From: Poronia punctata
Lineage: Eukaryota > Ascomycota > Sordariomycetes > Xylariales > Xylariaceae
Assembly: GCA_022579005.1 (NCBI GenBank)
Contig: MU401615.1
Span: 1 to 64,000 of the forward strand
Direction of reading: 5' to 3'
Length of the DNA stretch: 64,000 nucleotides
This document shows positions 12,163 through 24,044 of this stretch, in pieces; within the stretch, counting starts at the first letter, position 1; each line of letters begins with the position of its first letter. The translations under genes and the position numbers were made by a program. The notes below the pieces were generated by a model. That model worked only from the letters and a program-made list of their open reading frames with translations. It did no database searches and was not told the origin of the DNA.

Positions 12163-15100
12163 TCAAGGCTGCATTGATTCATGTTCAGAATCCAAATCCA
12201 TCAGATCAATGGGGTTTTGGGGCGAGGTCCCAGGCCGAGCTAAGAACGGAGTCACGCCCCTACGCTCGCTCATCTCCGGTACCTTGGGCTGAGACATGCT
12301 TTCTGTAGCTTTGCCATCACCAAGCACGGGCTCGCTACCTTGGGGACGGGTGTCACTCCTCTCATTGCTGTCACCCGGTGGTCCGTGTTCACGAGTTTGA
12401 CACCTAGCCAAAGAATCGACTACATCGCCAAGCTTAGAGTACCGGGGACTGCCGTTGGGAGGAAGGCTCGCTGGTAAATCGTCGCTATAAAGGGGCCCAG
12501 GGTCGTCGAATGTGAGGACATCGTTGAAATCGCTGCGAATACTACCATTTGTGGCAATGGATGAGCCAACGCTATGTTTCCGTTTGCCTCGCGTTTCCGA
12601 AGGGAACAACGAAGGAAGCTGTGATAGGCTCTCTGCAGTCACTCCCTCACGTGGTTCGCCTTGTGTTTGCATTTCTTGGCTTGGCCCCTCCATCTGTTCA
12701 GAAGTCGGTTCCTGTGCCAGCTCCTTCTGAAAGCACCGGTTGTCGTATTTAACAAATGTCTACAACACCTTAGCAAGCTATATTCCTGACGTGTTTTCAG
12801 TATATTGTTAAGAAGCGGGAACTCACACGCAAGGCATCAGGCAGCGGGAAGCGTTCCTCTTGTAAGGCCGTCTCAGTCGCATACACTAGTACAGGGCGTT
12901 TGGACTCCGTCCCCGCAGCTTGCAGCACATCTTCAAGCGTCACTTTCTTAGAGAGATAGTTAGTCGTCCGACCCACCCCTGAGACTGGTTTTCATCTACC
13001 TACTTCAGCTTTGATTGGGGATGCGTCGCTTTTGACGTATCCAACTTTCCACCACTGATCCTTCGCTGCTTGGTTCTCTGCATGCATGGCCGCTGGTTCT
13101 TCGTTACGGACGCAGACATAAGCAAGTTCATGTGTCGTTGCTACACCTCGCAGCAAATATTTTTGGGATGGATTCCAGTACTCAGGATGGTATGCGTCCG
13201 GATTGGATCGATAAACGAAAAGGTCATCGTCCGCCTCCTCTTCTAAGCAGGTGAGGCGTTTGCGGACCACCTCTAGAAGATCGTTAAGTTCTTCCCTCCT
13301 CTGCTTAAATTCTTCACCTGGTTAGCCATAGGGTTCGAGCCCCGGGTCATCTTGATACTTACTAGTCAACGTGCGACCGACATCCTCGATCTTGGCCTTG
13401 CAAATATCGATGATGTGCTCCCATGATTTCCGGCTGGCCTTCTCCTCATCTGTTAATTCTGATGGTCCAGACCATGCGTGAACGGTGTGCAGGTCGTCCA
13501 TGCTATATGTCGTTTCTCTCTCCCATTGAACTTGGAATTGGCGCCACTGGGCATTCCTGTCCTGCCTCTGAATGAGCTGCTCTGCATAATGGATCATCTT
13601 GGCACAGCACTCCCGAACATCGTGTCTACCATCTAGACCCAATATTTTGAACCGACAAGACTGACCCGAACATTTCACTTGATCCTCCTCTAGGCTAGAC
13701 AGCTTCTTAAACCCGTCTTTGATCGCTCGAATCTGGGTCTGGAGGTGTAAACCAGTGTCCTTCCGGTTATGCATATAACGGTCGGCATAGAATATTTCCG
13801 GTATATCACAAGGTTTTACCAAGCCTCCGCCGCCTAATCGCATAGTTAGAACTTCAGCCGGCTTCAGCAGAATTGCCGTCTGAGCATCCGCGGGAAATTG
13901 ATAGTCCAATGATAATGCGTTTGACCAGAGAAGGTGGTCCAATGCGTCGTAAAGACTGTTGACCCACGTATAGCTTTCGTAATCTAGTGCGATATCGAGA
14001 AAGAGAAACGATGTCGTGTCTCCGGGCTCCGTTTCTTCGGCCGACGCAGGTATGACGGGTACAATCCTGCCAGTTGTGGTCATGCGCTCTAGCTCCTCAA
14101 CGGGGTTCTCAGCACCCGACTCCTGCAAAGCCTCGAAGAGCTTTTCCTCTACATCCGGCATCCACGAGCCAAAAGTCTGGTCAATCGCCTTGGTTGCTGC
14201 GAGGGCATCAGCGCTTGCATAGCTGCGTTCGGATAATTCCAAAAATGCCAACAGCCGATGTAGTTCTTCGGTGAAGTCTGGATGAGTGTCATCACCCCAC
14301 ACATCCTCGCCGCTCGCGATCTTTGTTAGGATTTCCTGCCTCAGAATTGGATCCCCTTTCCACCATCCAGTATTGTGACCGTAGTTTGATGACGGTTTCC
14401 CACAACGAAGGAGGAAGTTTCTGGCCAGAGGTATCTTGCTATAGATCGAGAGCAGACCTCCAAGGTGATGTTCCTTGGTCTGCCTGAGAAATGCAGGCGC
14501 ATCCGGATCTCGTTTACGAGTGGAAGGAGGGGGTATATTTTCGCCAGCTTCCACGGTGGCCTTAGTGGGCACCATCGCCCACATATCGGAGTCGTATTGC
14601 GAACGATTGGCCGGGCCGAAGTATTTGGAATTGGTTTCGCTGTCGATGATGCCAGCCTCCTGGGGCTGGATCCCTGATTCGGCCGCAGACTCGGCAATGG
14701 CTCGGGCAAGGTCGGCGTCTTCCTGGGATGGATTGTTGGGTGACCGGTTGTCCGTACGTGAGGGGGGACGTGTGGGCGCGGCACTATTGGCGTAACTGAA
14801 AGAGGCCAGCTCGTCGGCACCCTGAATATTAAATGCTACGAGAGGTAAGCAGAAGCGTCGACAAAGAGGGGGTTGCGGTTCTAACAAATCCCTGCCTTGT
14901 TGGCCTCACCCTCACGGTCCGTACTGAAATGCGACTCATCCCACTTGTACTGTAAAACCTTAGTCTCGACGAAGCCAAGTGCAGCATCGACATATGGATA
15001 GTACCTTGGAGTTGTCGGGGTCGTCTAAATATTCGTTCATCGCCTTCTCAACGTTGTTGTTATTTGCCTAACTCCCCACCAGACTAGTGTCAGCGCTGGA

Positions 15101-15236
15101 AGGTAACAGCATGACTGCAAAGGACCTGGAGCACAGTCGGTACCTTCAGCCTAGCGACGGCTTCAGCCCGTGGGATTCCGAAGATGTCGCATAACGAGGT
15201 GATGTCGACCTCAGTAGGTTCCGTGGAGAGCGCCAT
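12163..15236 (-). CDS. UBA-like/UIM protein of the ubiquitin hydrolase group
   Basis: Model of seven exons: 15236-15144, 15067-15005, 14949-14886, 14835-13363, about 13317-13004, 12946-12827 and 12759-12163, giving roughly 907 residues. The N-terminus (PTEVDITSLCDIFGIP...LKANNNNVEKAMNEYL) looks like a UBA-type fold. A ubiquitin-interacting motif, DADLARAIAESAAESG, follows at about residue 110. The middle part (LGGLLSIYSKIPLARNFLLR, YGHNTGWWKGDPI) resembles fungal UIM proteins related to USP25/28-type hydrolases, but I do not see a clear catalytic Cys box, so activity is doubtful. The C-terminus has WNPSQKYLLRGVAT, then KVTLEDVLQAAGTESK and an acidic tail. The acceptor of the intron starting at 13362 is uncertain by 6 nt (13318 or 13312). 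Although the gene sits under 1 kb from the mutated repeat block, it appears intact. Confidence 0.75.
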
Positions 15237-16506
15237 ACTGTGGTATAGCGTCCAAGCGAAGAGCTGTAGCAGGCTAGATTTGATGAACACTGGGAGAAGC
15301 CGTGGCCTCAAGTACACAGCAAGACGGATATACTTAGTTGGGTGAAGGTCTAGCTGAACCTAGCTAGGGACGCCAAGATCATAACTCGACATCATAAACT
15401 GTTTTAATGACAATAAAAGATACAAGTAGACACAGAATATGGGGTGATTCCGCCTTAATCATGCTGCCGATAATATGATACTAAGCTGGCTGCATTAAAA
15501 GGTTGGAAGATGTTGCGCCGCTGCTTCCCCAGTCCCACCAAGGTGGGATGTACGTAAAACAATACCACACTAGGTACACAAAATTATATGTTAAACAACA
15601 GTACTAAAGAGCGGGGGCATTAAAGGGTGTCCACGACTACAAGTAGGTACCTACAAATGATACATCATTTCAAGTTGTCATATGCGCATGATTTTAACAC
15701 GTACTCCTATATAATAGTACTAACTTCAAAAGTGCTTATAATGTTGAAACTTGTTGCATACTACCTAAGGTAGTAGTCTAGTCCCTCGTTATGCATGTTC
15801 AATTTGTCCCTTGCACTACCTACTACTTACTTACCACGCCACCTACAACACATACACATCAACTACATACCCAGCATCGTATAAATCGTCGCAGATTTCC
15901 AAGCAGCTGCCCAGCTGCTGACTGGGGTTATGCATTTCACTGGTGATGTGGTGATTAAGCTTCTCTAGTAAGGGAGCAAATACTAGTAGGCAGTATTGAA
16001 TTATACTGCATCAACTGTAACACCAAGGGGCACGTGTTCAATCACAATCATGTTATTAGCAGCGTAGGTGCTTGATTGGGCCTACAGTTGACGCTGCCCA
16101 TTGTACCCCTGATCACCGTGTGATAAGATGGCCCTGTTTCGTGGTCTAATATGTACATGTAAAGCAAATCAGTGCATATCTTATCTCGTAGCTAAAAAGC
16201 AAATTGAAGGCTGCATGCTACTCCCCTTGTCTCTAGTGGAAAAGACCCGATGGACGCCAGTATGCCCACGCTATGCAAGAATCCATATACTGCTGGGGGG
16301 GAAAGAGAAGCAAAGAGAAAAGAGAAAAAAGAACGCTCAGCGGAACTGGACAGTGGTGTCAGCTTGTACAGTCCTACCCCCTAATAAGACGAAAATCCGG
16401 ATATAAAGCCACCGAAAAAAGGTTGCGTCGCAAGAGTGGTAAACACCTCAAGATAAATAGGGGGCAAAGATTTGGGTCCCGGAGTAGGCTTTGTATTAAC
16501 CAAGTA
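15237..16506. other. Intergenic, no gene seen
   Basis: This separates the start of the UIM gene from the end of the Cdc34-type gene (3' flank of the latter). It contains scattered TACCTAC-type words and an A/G-rich run at about 16297-16332. A 92-codon frame at 16128-16406 has no recognisable content. Confidence 0.6.
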
Positions 16507-17372
16507 TTAAAAATCGTCGTCGCTCTGATTTTCCTCGGCATCCTCGTCAAAGTCGCCCGTGTCTTCATCGCCAGTGTCGCTACCACCAAAATCCAGTTCT
16601 TCGTCACTCTCGGCCCAGAAGGCAGCATCATCATCGGCGGCTGTCTTGGGAGGCGGTGGAGGTTCAAGAGACGTCGGCATCTCAAACCCTTTAGGAATAT
16701 CCCTTTTCGAGATTTCAACCATCTCTTGGGCCCTTCTATTGTATAGCTCACGCTGGTCCCGGTACATCACACTGGCGTCGACGTTGGCAGGCGAATTGAT
16801 TTCGGGGTCATCTAAGAGGAGCAGGACCGATCGCAGGACTGATTCTACCCCCTGTAGAGGGGACCAACGTTCGCTCGCCTGCTCGCCTGATGTGATGTCT
16901 TCACCAGGAGTGTGGAGAATGGATATGCAGAGCCTGCCGTCGGGGTATATGTTTGGGTGATAAAGAGGGACGAGGAATCGAAACGTTGGCGGTTGGTAGG
17001 GGTATTCGTCCGAGAAAGTCATATCAGCCTAGAAGGGGGGCAAATGTATTGGGTCAGCTCAAGACGCACCTGGCACCACGCGAGATAATGAGTAGACGGA
17101 GCGCCAAACAGATGCCAAAAACCATATGGCAAGGCTTACCTTGAAGTATCCGCCATTAAAGGCACTGTCCGGATTGACAACGATCAGGCCGAGACGCCAA
17201 CGGAATATGTTCCCATTCACCAGCTTAGAGCGCCCTGGGGTAAGTTACTATAGTCAAAAAGGTATATTGCGAGATCACTCACATCTATGTTAACCCATTT
17301 CTCCTTGGACAGTTCTTGCAGTTCCATCATGAGCCGGTGCTTCGCACCGCCAGTGAACCTTGATGACGCCAT
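16507..17372 (-). CDS. cdc34: Cdc34/Ubc3-type ubiquitin-conjugating enzyme E2
   Basis: Three exons, 17372-17283, 17223-17140 and 17028-16507, give 231 residues. The UBC fold is complete: FRWRLGLIVVNPDSAFNGGYFK, then YPYQPPTFRF, then HPNIYPDGRLC with the catalytic Cys at about residue 92. After it comes the insertion HTPGEDITSGEQASERWSP, which is diagnostic of Cdc34/UBE2R and Ubc7 enzymes. INSPANVDASVMYRD follows. The long acidic C-terminal tail (ESDEELDF...SDDDF) points to Cdc34, the E2 that works with SCF ubiquitin ligases at the G1/S transition and builds K48 chains. The start gives MASSRFTGGAKHRLMMELQEL, as in the family. The first intron uses the acceptor CTCTAAG just after an in-frame-stop alternative CCCCAG. 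Confidence 0.93.
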
Positions 17373-18332
17373 TATACGGCTGTACAGGGTTATGGGGAGA
17401 AGAGGCGCTTTCAGTAATGGACAAATGGAACAGGTATTGCAAAGCCAAAGCCTACGCCGTGTTCAGTGTTAAAGCCGCAGTCAATCTACTCCCAGGGATA
17501 CTCCTGTTCCAAGTAGGCAGATCCTCACGAGGGCCACGGTCGGTGGAAGGGCAAAACAGCCCGAGTGGCCCAGGGCTGCAAGTTGAAACTGGCACGACTG
17601 GATATGAAAGTATCAAGAGCACTTCGGGGTACATATGAAAATGTACGTTTGGGGGGTTATGCTGCTAGGATGTGGGCAGTAGGCGCATTTAAATCAGGAA
17701 TGCGGATGGTGGCCAACTGGTGATGTCGGGCAAGAGTGAAAGAGGAATGAATACGAGTAGATATAAACGCTTAACAAACCGGTCTTTGGGCGTTCTACTC
17801 CATTCAAAGGAGGCCTGTCTTGGGCACCTACATGTACGTGTAGTATGTACTCGTAAGTTTGAGTACATGTAGGTACCTACATCGTGGAAGTACCTACGTA
17901 CCTGCAGGTAGAAGAGAGGCAGTAGGTACAGGTACAGTCATTGCCACCGCAGTGGTAGGCCTACAGTCTTAGTTGCTAATGTAAGGTTAGGTACCTACTT
18001 AGGTGGTGTTTTGTCAGTTGATTATTGATTATTATTATAGCCCGTAACATCCTTGTCATAATTAAAACGCTAAGTAGGTTAATTATAAGGCAAAGTCATA
18101 GCCAATCAAGCAACAGCAGTAGCTTTTCATAAGACAAATATGTCAAATCGTGTTTTGTTAAAGAATTATCGTTTTTAATTATTATTATAAAGAAATGACT
18201 ACCTACCTACTATACCTACAAGTACTATAGTACCTACATGTAGGTAGTATGTTAACTATATATAAGGCTGTAGTTATAGTGTAGGGTATGTTAGTGATAC
18301 TGTTTTATAGTGTTAAGCGCGCTTGTAATAAT
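17373..18332. other. Intergenic with GTAGGTACCTAC palindromes
   Basis: Upstream of the cdc34-type gene. From about 17820 on, the DNA is dominated by TACCTAC/GTAGGTA words, including 16-bp perfect palindromes at 17867-17882 and 18231-18246. AT-rich stretches lie between. No coding signal was seen. Confidence 0.6.
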
Positions 18333-18721
18333 ACCTTTGGAATTGACCTGCCATGGCCATGACCTTTGGAATTGACCTGACCTGCCAGGGCCATTACCTT
18401 TGGAATTGACCTGACCTGCCATGGCCATTACCTTTGNNNNNNNNNNNNNNNNNNNNNNNNNNNNNNNNNNNNNNNNNNNNNNNNNNNNNNNNNNNNNNNN
18501 NNNNNNNNNNNNNNNNNNNNNNNNNNNNNNNNNNCTTTGGAATTGACCTGACCTGCCATGGCCATTACCTTTGGAATTGACCTGACCTGCCATGGCCATT
18601 ACCTTTGGAATTGACCTGACCTGCCAGGGCTATTACCTTTGAAATTGACCTGCCATGGCCATGACCTTCGGAATTGACCTGACCTGCCATGGCCATTACA
18701 TTCGGGATTCAACTGCCAGGG
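18333..18721. repeat. 29/34-bp minisatellite containing a 98-N gap
   Basis: Tandem units begin ACCTTTGGAATTGACCTG and end CCATGGCCATT (34 bp). Shorter 29-bp units lack one ACCTG. Variants carry CCAGGGCCATT or CCAGGGCTATT. Bases 18437-18534 are N, so the array is unresolved in the assembly and its true copy number is unknown. The last unit (near 18698) is degenerate. Copies drift towards the right end. No open frame is credible, since neither unit length is a multiple of three. Confidence 0.9.
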
Positions 18722-20633
18722 TGTATGTTAAAATTAGCTGCGTAAGGCTATATCTACTATCAGGTATGTTGTACTTATAATGCGCTGTAATTATAAAAGG
18801 GTAACCACTGTAACTATGTCAAAATACGTTATATAATTAAGATAATCAAGTAAAAAGCTGTTAACAAGTTTGCCAAGAATTTTAGCAAAATAACTATATC
18901 TAATTAGATAAGAGCCACAAGCAGGGATAGACAAATTTTAGTTTGCTAAAAGTAGAGTTTTGTCATAATCAGTTTAAAAAACACAATTATTATAATTATT
19001 AATTGTCCTCACCTTAATAATCAATAATCAACCAAACAAACACGCCCTTACCTATACTATATGTACATATTAATCGTAGGTACTCCAACTCTGCCAGACT
19101 ACAGTTATGGTACTTACTACAGAGGAGGAAAGACCTAATAGTGCCATATCAAGCAAAAGGGTAATACCTATTACAAACCGGCAGCAACCGGTTCTGCCTC
19201 GCCCTCGTCAGTCTACGTGTACAAGGGCGTATTCTAGATATGTTATTGCAGTTCCTATAGAATACGCATATATTATCCACATAGGTAGAAGCTTACAAGT
19301 AGAGTTTGACCGTAACTACTCGTACAGGTGGTCTCTTATACACCTGACAGGGGCGAGTTTAACTCTAGAGGGTCCATGCAGCACATACTTGACGCGCTTG
19401 AAGAGACGCATACCGGCTTTACCAGACTACGAGTATGAGTAATCTTCAGGACTCGATTTGGCTACGCAAATGCGTTGGTCAACATACTGTATAGTTATAC
19501 GTACTCGTAACAAAGAGGTTGCTAGTTAAGGGAGGGTAGAGGGTATTTGCCCGCATTACATCCTACCTACATACATTTGCAATATACTACGCTAGAGATC
19601 TTATTCCGAACGCGATCAACACTTACCATCGGGGTTCAAATCAAAGAGACAGGTACTCGTAGGTTCGCAATGTTGACTTGACATTCGCCTTTTACCTCAA
19701 GGTATGTACGTGCTCGTCCATGTCTCCCTAGGTTATTAAAGTGTTGGTTGTCAACTTGTCAAGTGCCGGTAGCTCAGACCAGTAGAAAGAGTGCCTAACC
19801 TACCTCTTTTATTCCAAGGCGTCGGGTTACATGTTACATATTAAGTAAGCAAGTTGCCTGTAAGTGGTGCGCCAGTCACGCCAGTCCCTTAAATAAGCGG
19901 AAGGTACCTGGGTACAATTTTCTGTACTTATCCAACCTCAGCAGGTGGTAGGCCGAAGCCTCTGGCCGAAGTACCTACCGTTTGTAAGTGGGGCGGAAAA
20001 CCAGGGCGTGCCTATTCAGGTGACAAGTCCATCTGCCCCCATTTTTGCCATTGCCTTTCCGAATTCTCAACCTCCCAACTATTATGCCCCATGCCATCAA
20101 CATACCTACACTTCTCACTTTAACGTAGTTCAGCCGCTCAACGACAACCTCCGAATCCGATATCCAACCACGATTCATCGCACCGTTCGAATAGGCGCCG
20201 CAGCCGACTGTCGAGAATTAAAGGAAAATTGATATTATTTTGTGTCGGCGATTGACTTGGTATATGCTGGTGGATTCGGGAGCATTTCGACCAAGGCAAC
20301 TCGGTCGGTGGCCTGGCGCGCGACTTGTCAACGATACCACCGACTCTTGAGCTTTGCCACGACTACCATCGCCTCCGCCGCTTAGCTCATCTTTCTGGAG
20401 CCGTATTTGACTTTGTCCAAGCGTATAATTTTATCACCGAACTCCGCTCTTTGTCACCACCTTTACTGTCCGCCCTGGCAATCGCTCCCCGCAGTTTCTT
20501 GACGGCTCGTCGCTCGTCGCCGTACTGTATTTCCGACGAGCATCTGCGTCATTCTTTTCGGGCTCGAATACCGTGCGCCATCGGCCACCTGTCTATCCCA
20601 ACCTTTTTGCCGTGGACCACTATCACAGCGACG
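18722..20633. other. Gene-poor upstream region of Med19
   Basis: The first 300 bp are AT-rich. A plus-strand frame at 19107-19442 (111 codons, opening MVLTTEEERPNSAI, from an ATG) has no recognisable motif and is left unassigned. Frames at 19945-20232 and 20325-20885 overlap what is probably the 5' untranslated leader of Med19. A tRNA-like string near 19771 is discussed under rejected items. Confidence 0.5.
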
Positions 20634-21918
20634 ATGTCCTTTAACCCCCAGACACCCCAGAGCCCTTCTCAGTTCTCCCCAAATCTGACGGATCAGGGGT
20701 CGAGCATGAATACTTCGATGACTTCCATCACCGCTTCCCTCCCCACTGTAAGCTATATTTCATGTCTTCTTTTCGTCTTGTTTGCCCCTTCCTATTTTTA
20801 CGATTCCGACTTTCGTGACCCATCATCCGTTGCTTCCATCCACAAACCACAATCGCATATACAGCCACTGACCATTCCACTGTAGCCAGCACATAGCGTA
20901 AATGGTTCGGGTTTGCCTTCAGACAACCAACAAGACAGTACAATGACGGATGCGGCTTCGCGCAAGCGGAAGTTCATATACGACGGGTCTGAAACAGGCG
21001 AGCGCAGGAAGATGTACGCGAATGATCCTCGCAAAATTGGTATTCACGACCTGCACTTGGATGTTGGCGAGAAATACCTTCTCTGCAGAACGCGTAAGGC
21101 TTTTCCAATGATGCAACAGTTCACCAACCTAGCTTTGTGTCCATCATATTTGGTCCACCTATCCTTACTGTTCACTGAATGCTCTGAATACGGGCACATA
21201 ATAGTATGATGGTTGACACCCTGTTTTTCATCTAGCACATTCTATATCTTCTCCGCGCATGTCTGAAGATCTCTTCGAGAAATTCGGGTTGACAGGCATC
21301 GCTGCCGAAGTGGCTCGTACCAAGCCGAACGGGGAAAAGAATGCGCTTAGGAAAACTTACAAGGGCCAAATCAGAACGCTGGGCCTTAGCGGCCACTTCG
21401 ACGTGGTCAAGAAAGATCCTTCCGAATTCATGCAATTGCTCGCGATTGCGGAGGAAGACTGGCAGAACCGCGTCGTCTCGGGGAAAGGGATCGAGAGAGG
21501 GCTACCCCCAGCGGTCCAGTCTAACTTGACGAAGGCAACACATATGGCGAGAGGGCAAATCTCGAAGTCAGTATGGGATGCTTCGGTATTGGGAGAGCTA
21601 GCACCTAGTGCCGGCAAGAAAGCAAATATGGAACAAGTCCAACGAGCAACAGCTCCGAGCACGCCCGCGATGTCGGCTGCCGGTGCTGCTCAGAAGCCGA
21701 ACAAGCCGCTGGTATCTCAAGCAGACCGCGCTCGTCGGTTGGGAAAAAAGAGAAGCTACCAGGACAGTAGCTTTGAGGGATACGGAGAGGGTTTTGAGGA
21801 TGATGCCGGGGGTTATTCAACTGGGGATGGTGAAGAGCGATTATCCAAGTTGAAGCGGAGAAAGGTTCATCCATCGGACCGTCCGTCTTCTAGGAATCCT
21901 TTGGCTGATCGGTTATAA
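20634..21918 (+). CDS. med19: Mediator complex subunit 19 (Rox3)
   Basis: Three exons, 20634-20747, 20886-21093 and 21236-21918, give 334 residues. The N-terminus reads [17 protein letters not shown], the usual start of fungal Rox3/Med19, and exon 2 opens PAHSVNG. The core motif spans exons 2-3: [54 protein letters not shown]. Later come [28 protein letters not shown] and a basic tail. Med19 is a head-module subunit of the RNA polymerase II Mediator and is nuclear. The two introns (138 and 142 bp) are longer than most in the window. Both keep phase and join family motifs, so the model is firm. Confidence 0.93.
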
Positions 21919-22429
21919 CAGAACCCAAATGGCGTGGTGCCTAGTGGAAAGAGTTGAACCTAATACCGACGCCAGGCAGACCGAAGTGATTCAGTCTGTT
22001 GCGGTGGCAATGGTATCAAAGGTATTCTGGAAAGATGCCCCCAGTCAGGCGACTACGGCTTCTTTGGTGGGAGTGGTTTGATGGTGCACCCATCACAGCA
22101 TGGTTATGATTTCAGCATGGCGCGAGGAGTTGCAATGTGGGCTATATATTTACAAGGGGCGGCAAACTGTCATTTGGTTCTATCTTTCTTCTATTATGCG
22201 CGACAACTCCCGGTATGGATAAGCCGGGGCATCGTGTGCTTGAAAGAGCACTCAAAAGTAAAGGCACATACATACGGCAAGGGTCCTTGCAGAAAATACA
22301 AAAAGTCCGAATTTGAGTTGCTGGCATTTCTAATTTCTGGTATTCCCCAGTCCAAAAAAAAGTATATACCTGGGCGAGGATTGTGATATTATATGTAGTT
22401 ACGGTAGTAAATACTTGAATGACCAGCGA
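21919..22429. other. Convergent spacer, no gene seen
   Basis: The 3' flanks of the plus-strand Med19 gene and the minus-strand F-box gene meet here. A 102-codon frame (22078-22386) has no recognisable content. Confidence 0.6.
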
Positions 22430-24044
22430 CTATAAAATACCCACGCGGAGGTCACAAAGTGATCTCATGCGATCCCACCAGTCGCTTTGACATTCGAACT
22501 CGATGCCTGCCTTTTGAAACAGGTTACCAAGAATGTCCCATTCCGTCTCATTAAATCGTTCCATAGCTGGCCGTTCATCGTCGGGTCGCGGGTCCGGAGG
22601 CCCCCCTGAAATTGATACTCTCCGTAAACGTGGGAAACCCCCTGTACTCGCGCAAATAGCAAATGACCTAAGGTCTGTGAATAAACTGCGCGAAACGTTG
22701 ACCAGAGTCAGCGACACCAAGGAAGCGGGCAACTTCTCAACCAGCATGCCGTAGTTCGTGTGGTCGGGATCACCCTCGACCCCCGGCGGCCCGGTCAGGG
22801 CACCTGGGTTGAGAGTGACGGACTCGAGGACGGGGAAATCCCGCAGCGTCTCGATTCCCTGATGTTGCTCCCGCGAATTATCCCGCGAGTAGTGGAATAT
22901 CTCGAGGTGTTTAAGCGTCTGCTTGGCCGGCGCGAGCGCCACCACGATCTCGCCCGGAAGCCTGTCCATGGCCCAGTGGGGTCCGAACGAGATGTACGTG
23001 AACTCCTCGAGGCTGCGGCAGTATTTGCACAGGAAGAGTCCCTCGCGATGGAACCTGCTCTCGACAACGCGCAACTTCTTCAGATTCTTGAGATCCAAGT
23101 CATAGTCCGCCGTGATGCTGTAACACCGCTTGAGAGACAGGTACTCCAGATTGGGCGCGTATCGGACGAGGTCCTGGACGTCGGCGAAGTTGAACCGCCG
23201 CGATATGCTCTCCTCTTCGATGGTGAGCTCGGTGAGCGACCAGAGGCGGTTGGCGGGGTCCTTGGTCCAGATGGAGAGGCACTCGTTGAAACCCTCCGAG
23301 GAAGTGGGGACCTTGAGCTGTAGGGTCCTGAGGTTTGGTAGCGAGCATACCAGCAGTTGGTGAGCGAAGCTGCTACGGCTGGAAATCGTCCACAGCATAG
23401 CGGAGCTCATCCGGATATTCGAAACCGGGACGCCCAGACGGCGGGCGACGTCTCCGATCAAGGCCGAATCATATTGAGAGTATTGTCTGAATAAATCCTC
23501 ACGGTCATAGTGTTTAGTATAAGCTGATACTACACAATTCCTGTGAAACGGGGAACCAGTCAGTTAAGTGTAATATGGAAGAATATGAATAACTAATACA
23601 CAGGTCACATGATGAGTGAGTGGTATTGGGTGAGTAATATGTGCATGTCATTGTCAAAGCGTCATCATGTCGTAAGCCTGATGACGACGAGTAGGAGATG
23701 GGAGAAGAGTCAAAAAGAGAAGAAGAAAGAAAAATGAGGGCATCGCTGTGAGTGAATGTAAAATAGAAAACAAAAACCAATTGCAATTTTAAAAGCAGAA
23801 GAGTTGCATACATCTCAGTAACGATGCTCGCGAGATGGCGATTGTGCGATATAGCCCATATAAAGGCAGAAAGACTTTGGTAAGAGGGATGGCCGCCATT
23901 GACGTCGAACGTCTGAAACCTTCTATAAAGACGGGGAATGCCCAATTCCCTGAGGAAGCGACATGTCCTGGTCAGGCACGATAGAGTCTTATTATCCTCA
24001 ATGGCTTCATATATCATTTGCCATATCTCGGTCGGAAGGTCCAT
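22430..24044 (-). CDS. F-box protein with leucine-rich-repeat-like body
   Basis: Exon 1 (24044-23812) encodes MDLPTEIWQMIYEAIEDNKTL, SCLTRTCRFLRELGIPRLYR, a clear F-box, which normally binds Skp1 of SCF ligases. Exon 2 (best guess 23498-22430) carries repeated Leu-rich segments: LRTLQLKVPTSSEGF, LWSLTELTIEEESI, LEYLSLKRCYSI, LKKLRVVESRFH and LKHLEIFHYSRD. That is typical of fungal F-box/LRR substrate adaptors. The estimated length is 433 residues. The intron (23811-23499) is long for this window. Its acceptor CCGTGAG was chosen because it is the one that restores phase, so that join is uncertain. The substrate is unknown. Confidence 0.75.

Noticed and set aside
12992..13324. In-frame TAA (13322-13324) and TGA (12992-12994) in the UIM gene, first read as nonsense mutations caused by leaking RIP.
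   Set aside because: Both lie in good introns: the donor GTAAGTATC at 13362, and the donor GTAGGT at 13003 with GACTAAC branch and CTCTAAG acceptor (57 bp). Removing them restores the frame and family text.
14950..15004. Apparent +1 frameshift after residue 52 of the UIM gene, with a protein-like frame YYPYVDAALGFVETK.
   Set aside because: A 55-bp intron (GTACTATCC to TTTTACAG) joins DDPDNSK directly to YKWDESHFS in phase, as expected for the family. The protein-like frame is intronic chance.
16128..16406. 92-codon plus-strand frame downstream of the cdc34-type gene.
   Set aside because: Ends in a low-complexity Lys/Arg/Glu run from an A/G tract; no conserved features.
18291..18599. Open frame MAMAGQVNSKGNGHGRS through the minisatellite.
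   Set aside because: Produced by the repeat units and the N gap; unit lengths of 29 and 34 are not multiples of three.
19771..19845. tRNA-like string (GCCGGTAGCTCAG, then CTCTTTTATTCC and GTCGGGTTAC) resembling a tRNA-Lys.
   Set aside because: The A-box part looks right, but the acceptor ends do not pair, the T arm lacks GGTTCGA and the anticodon arm does not fold. At best a decayed relic.
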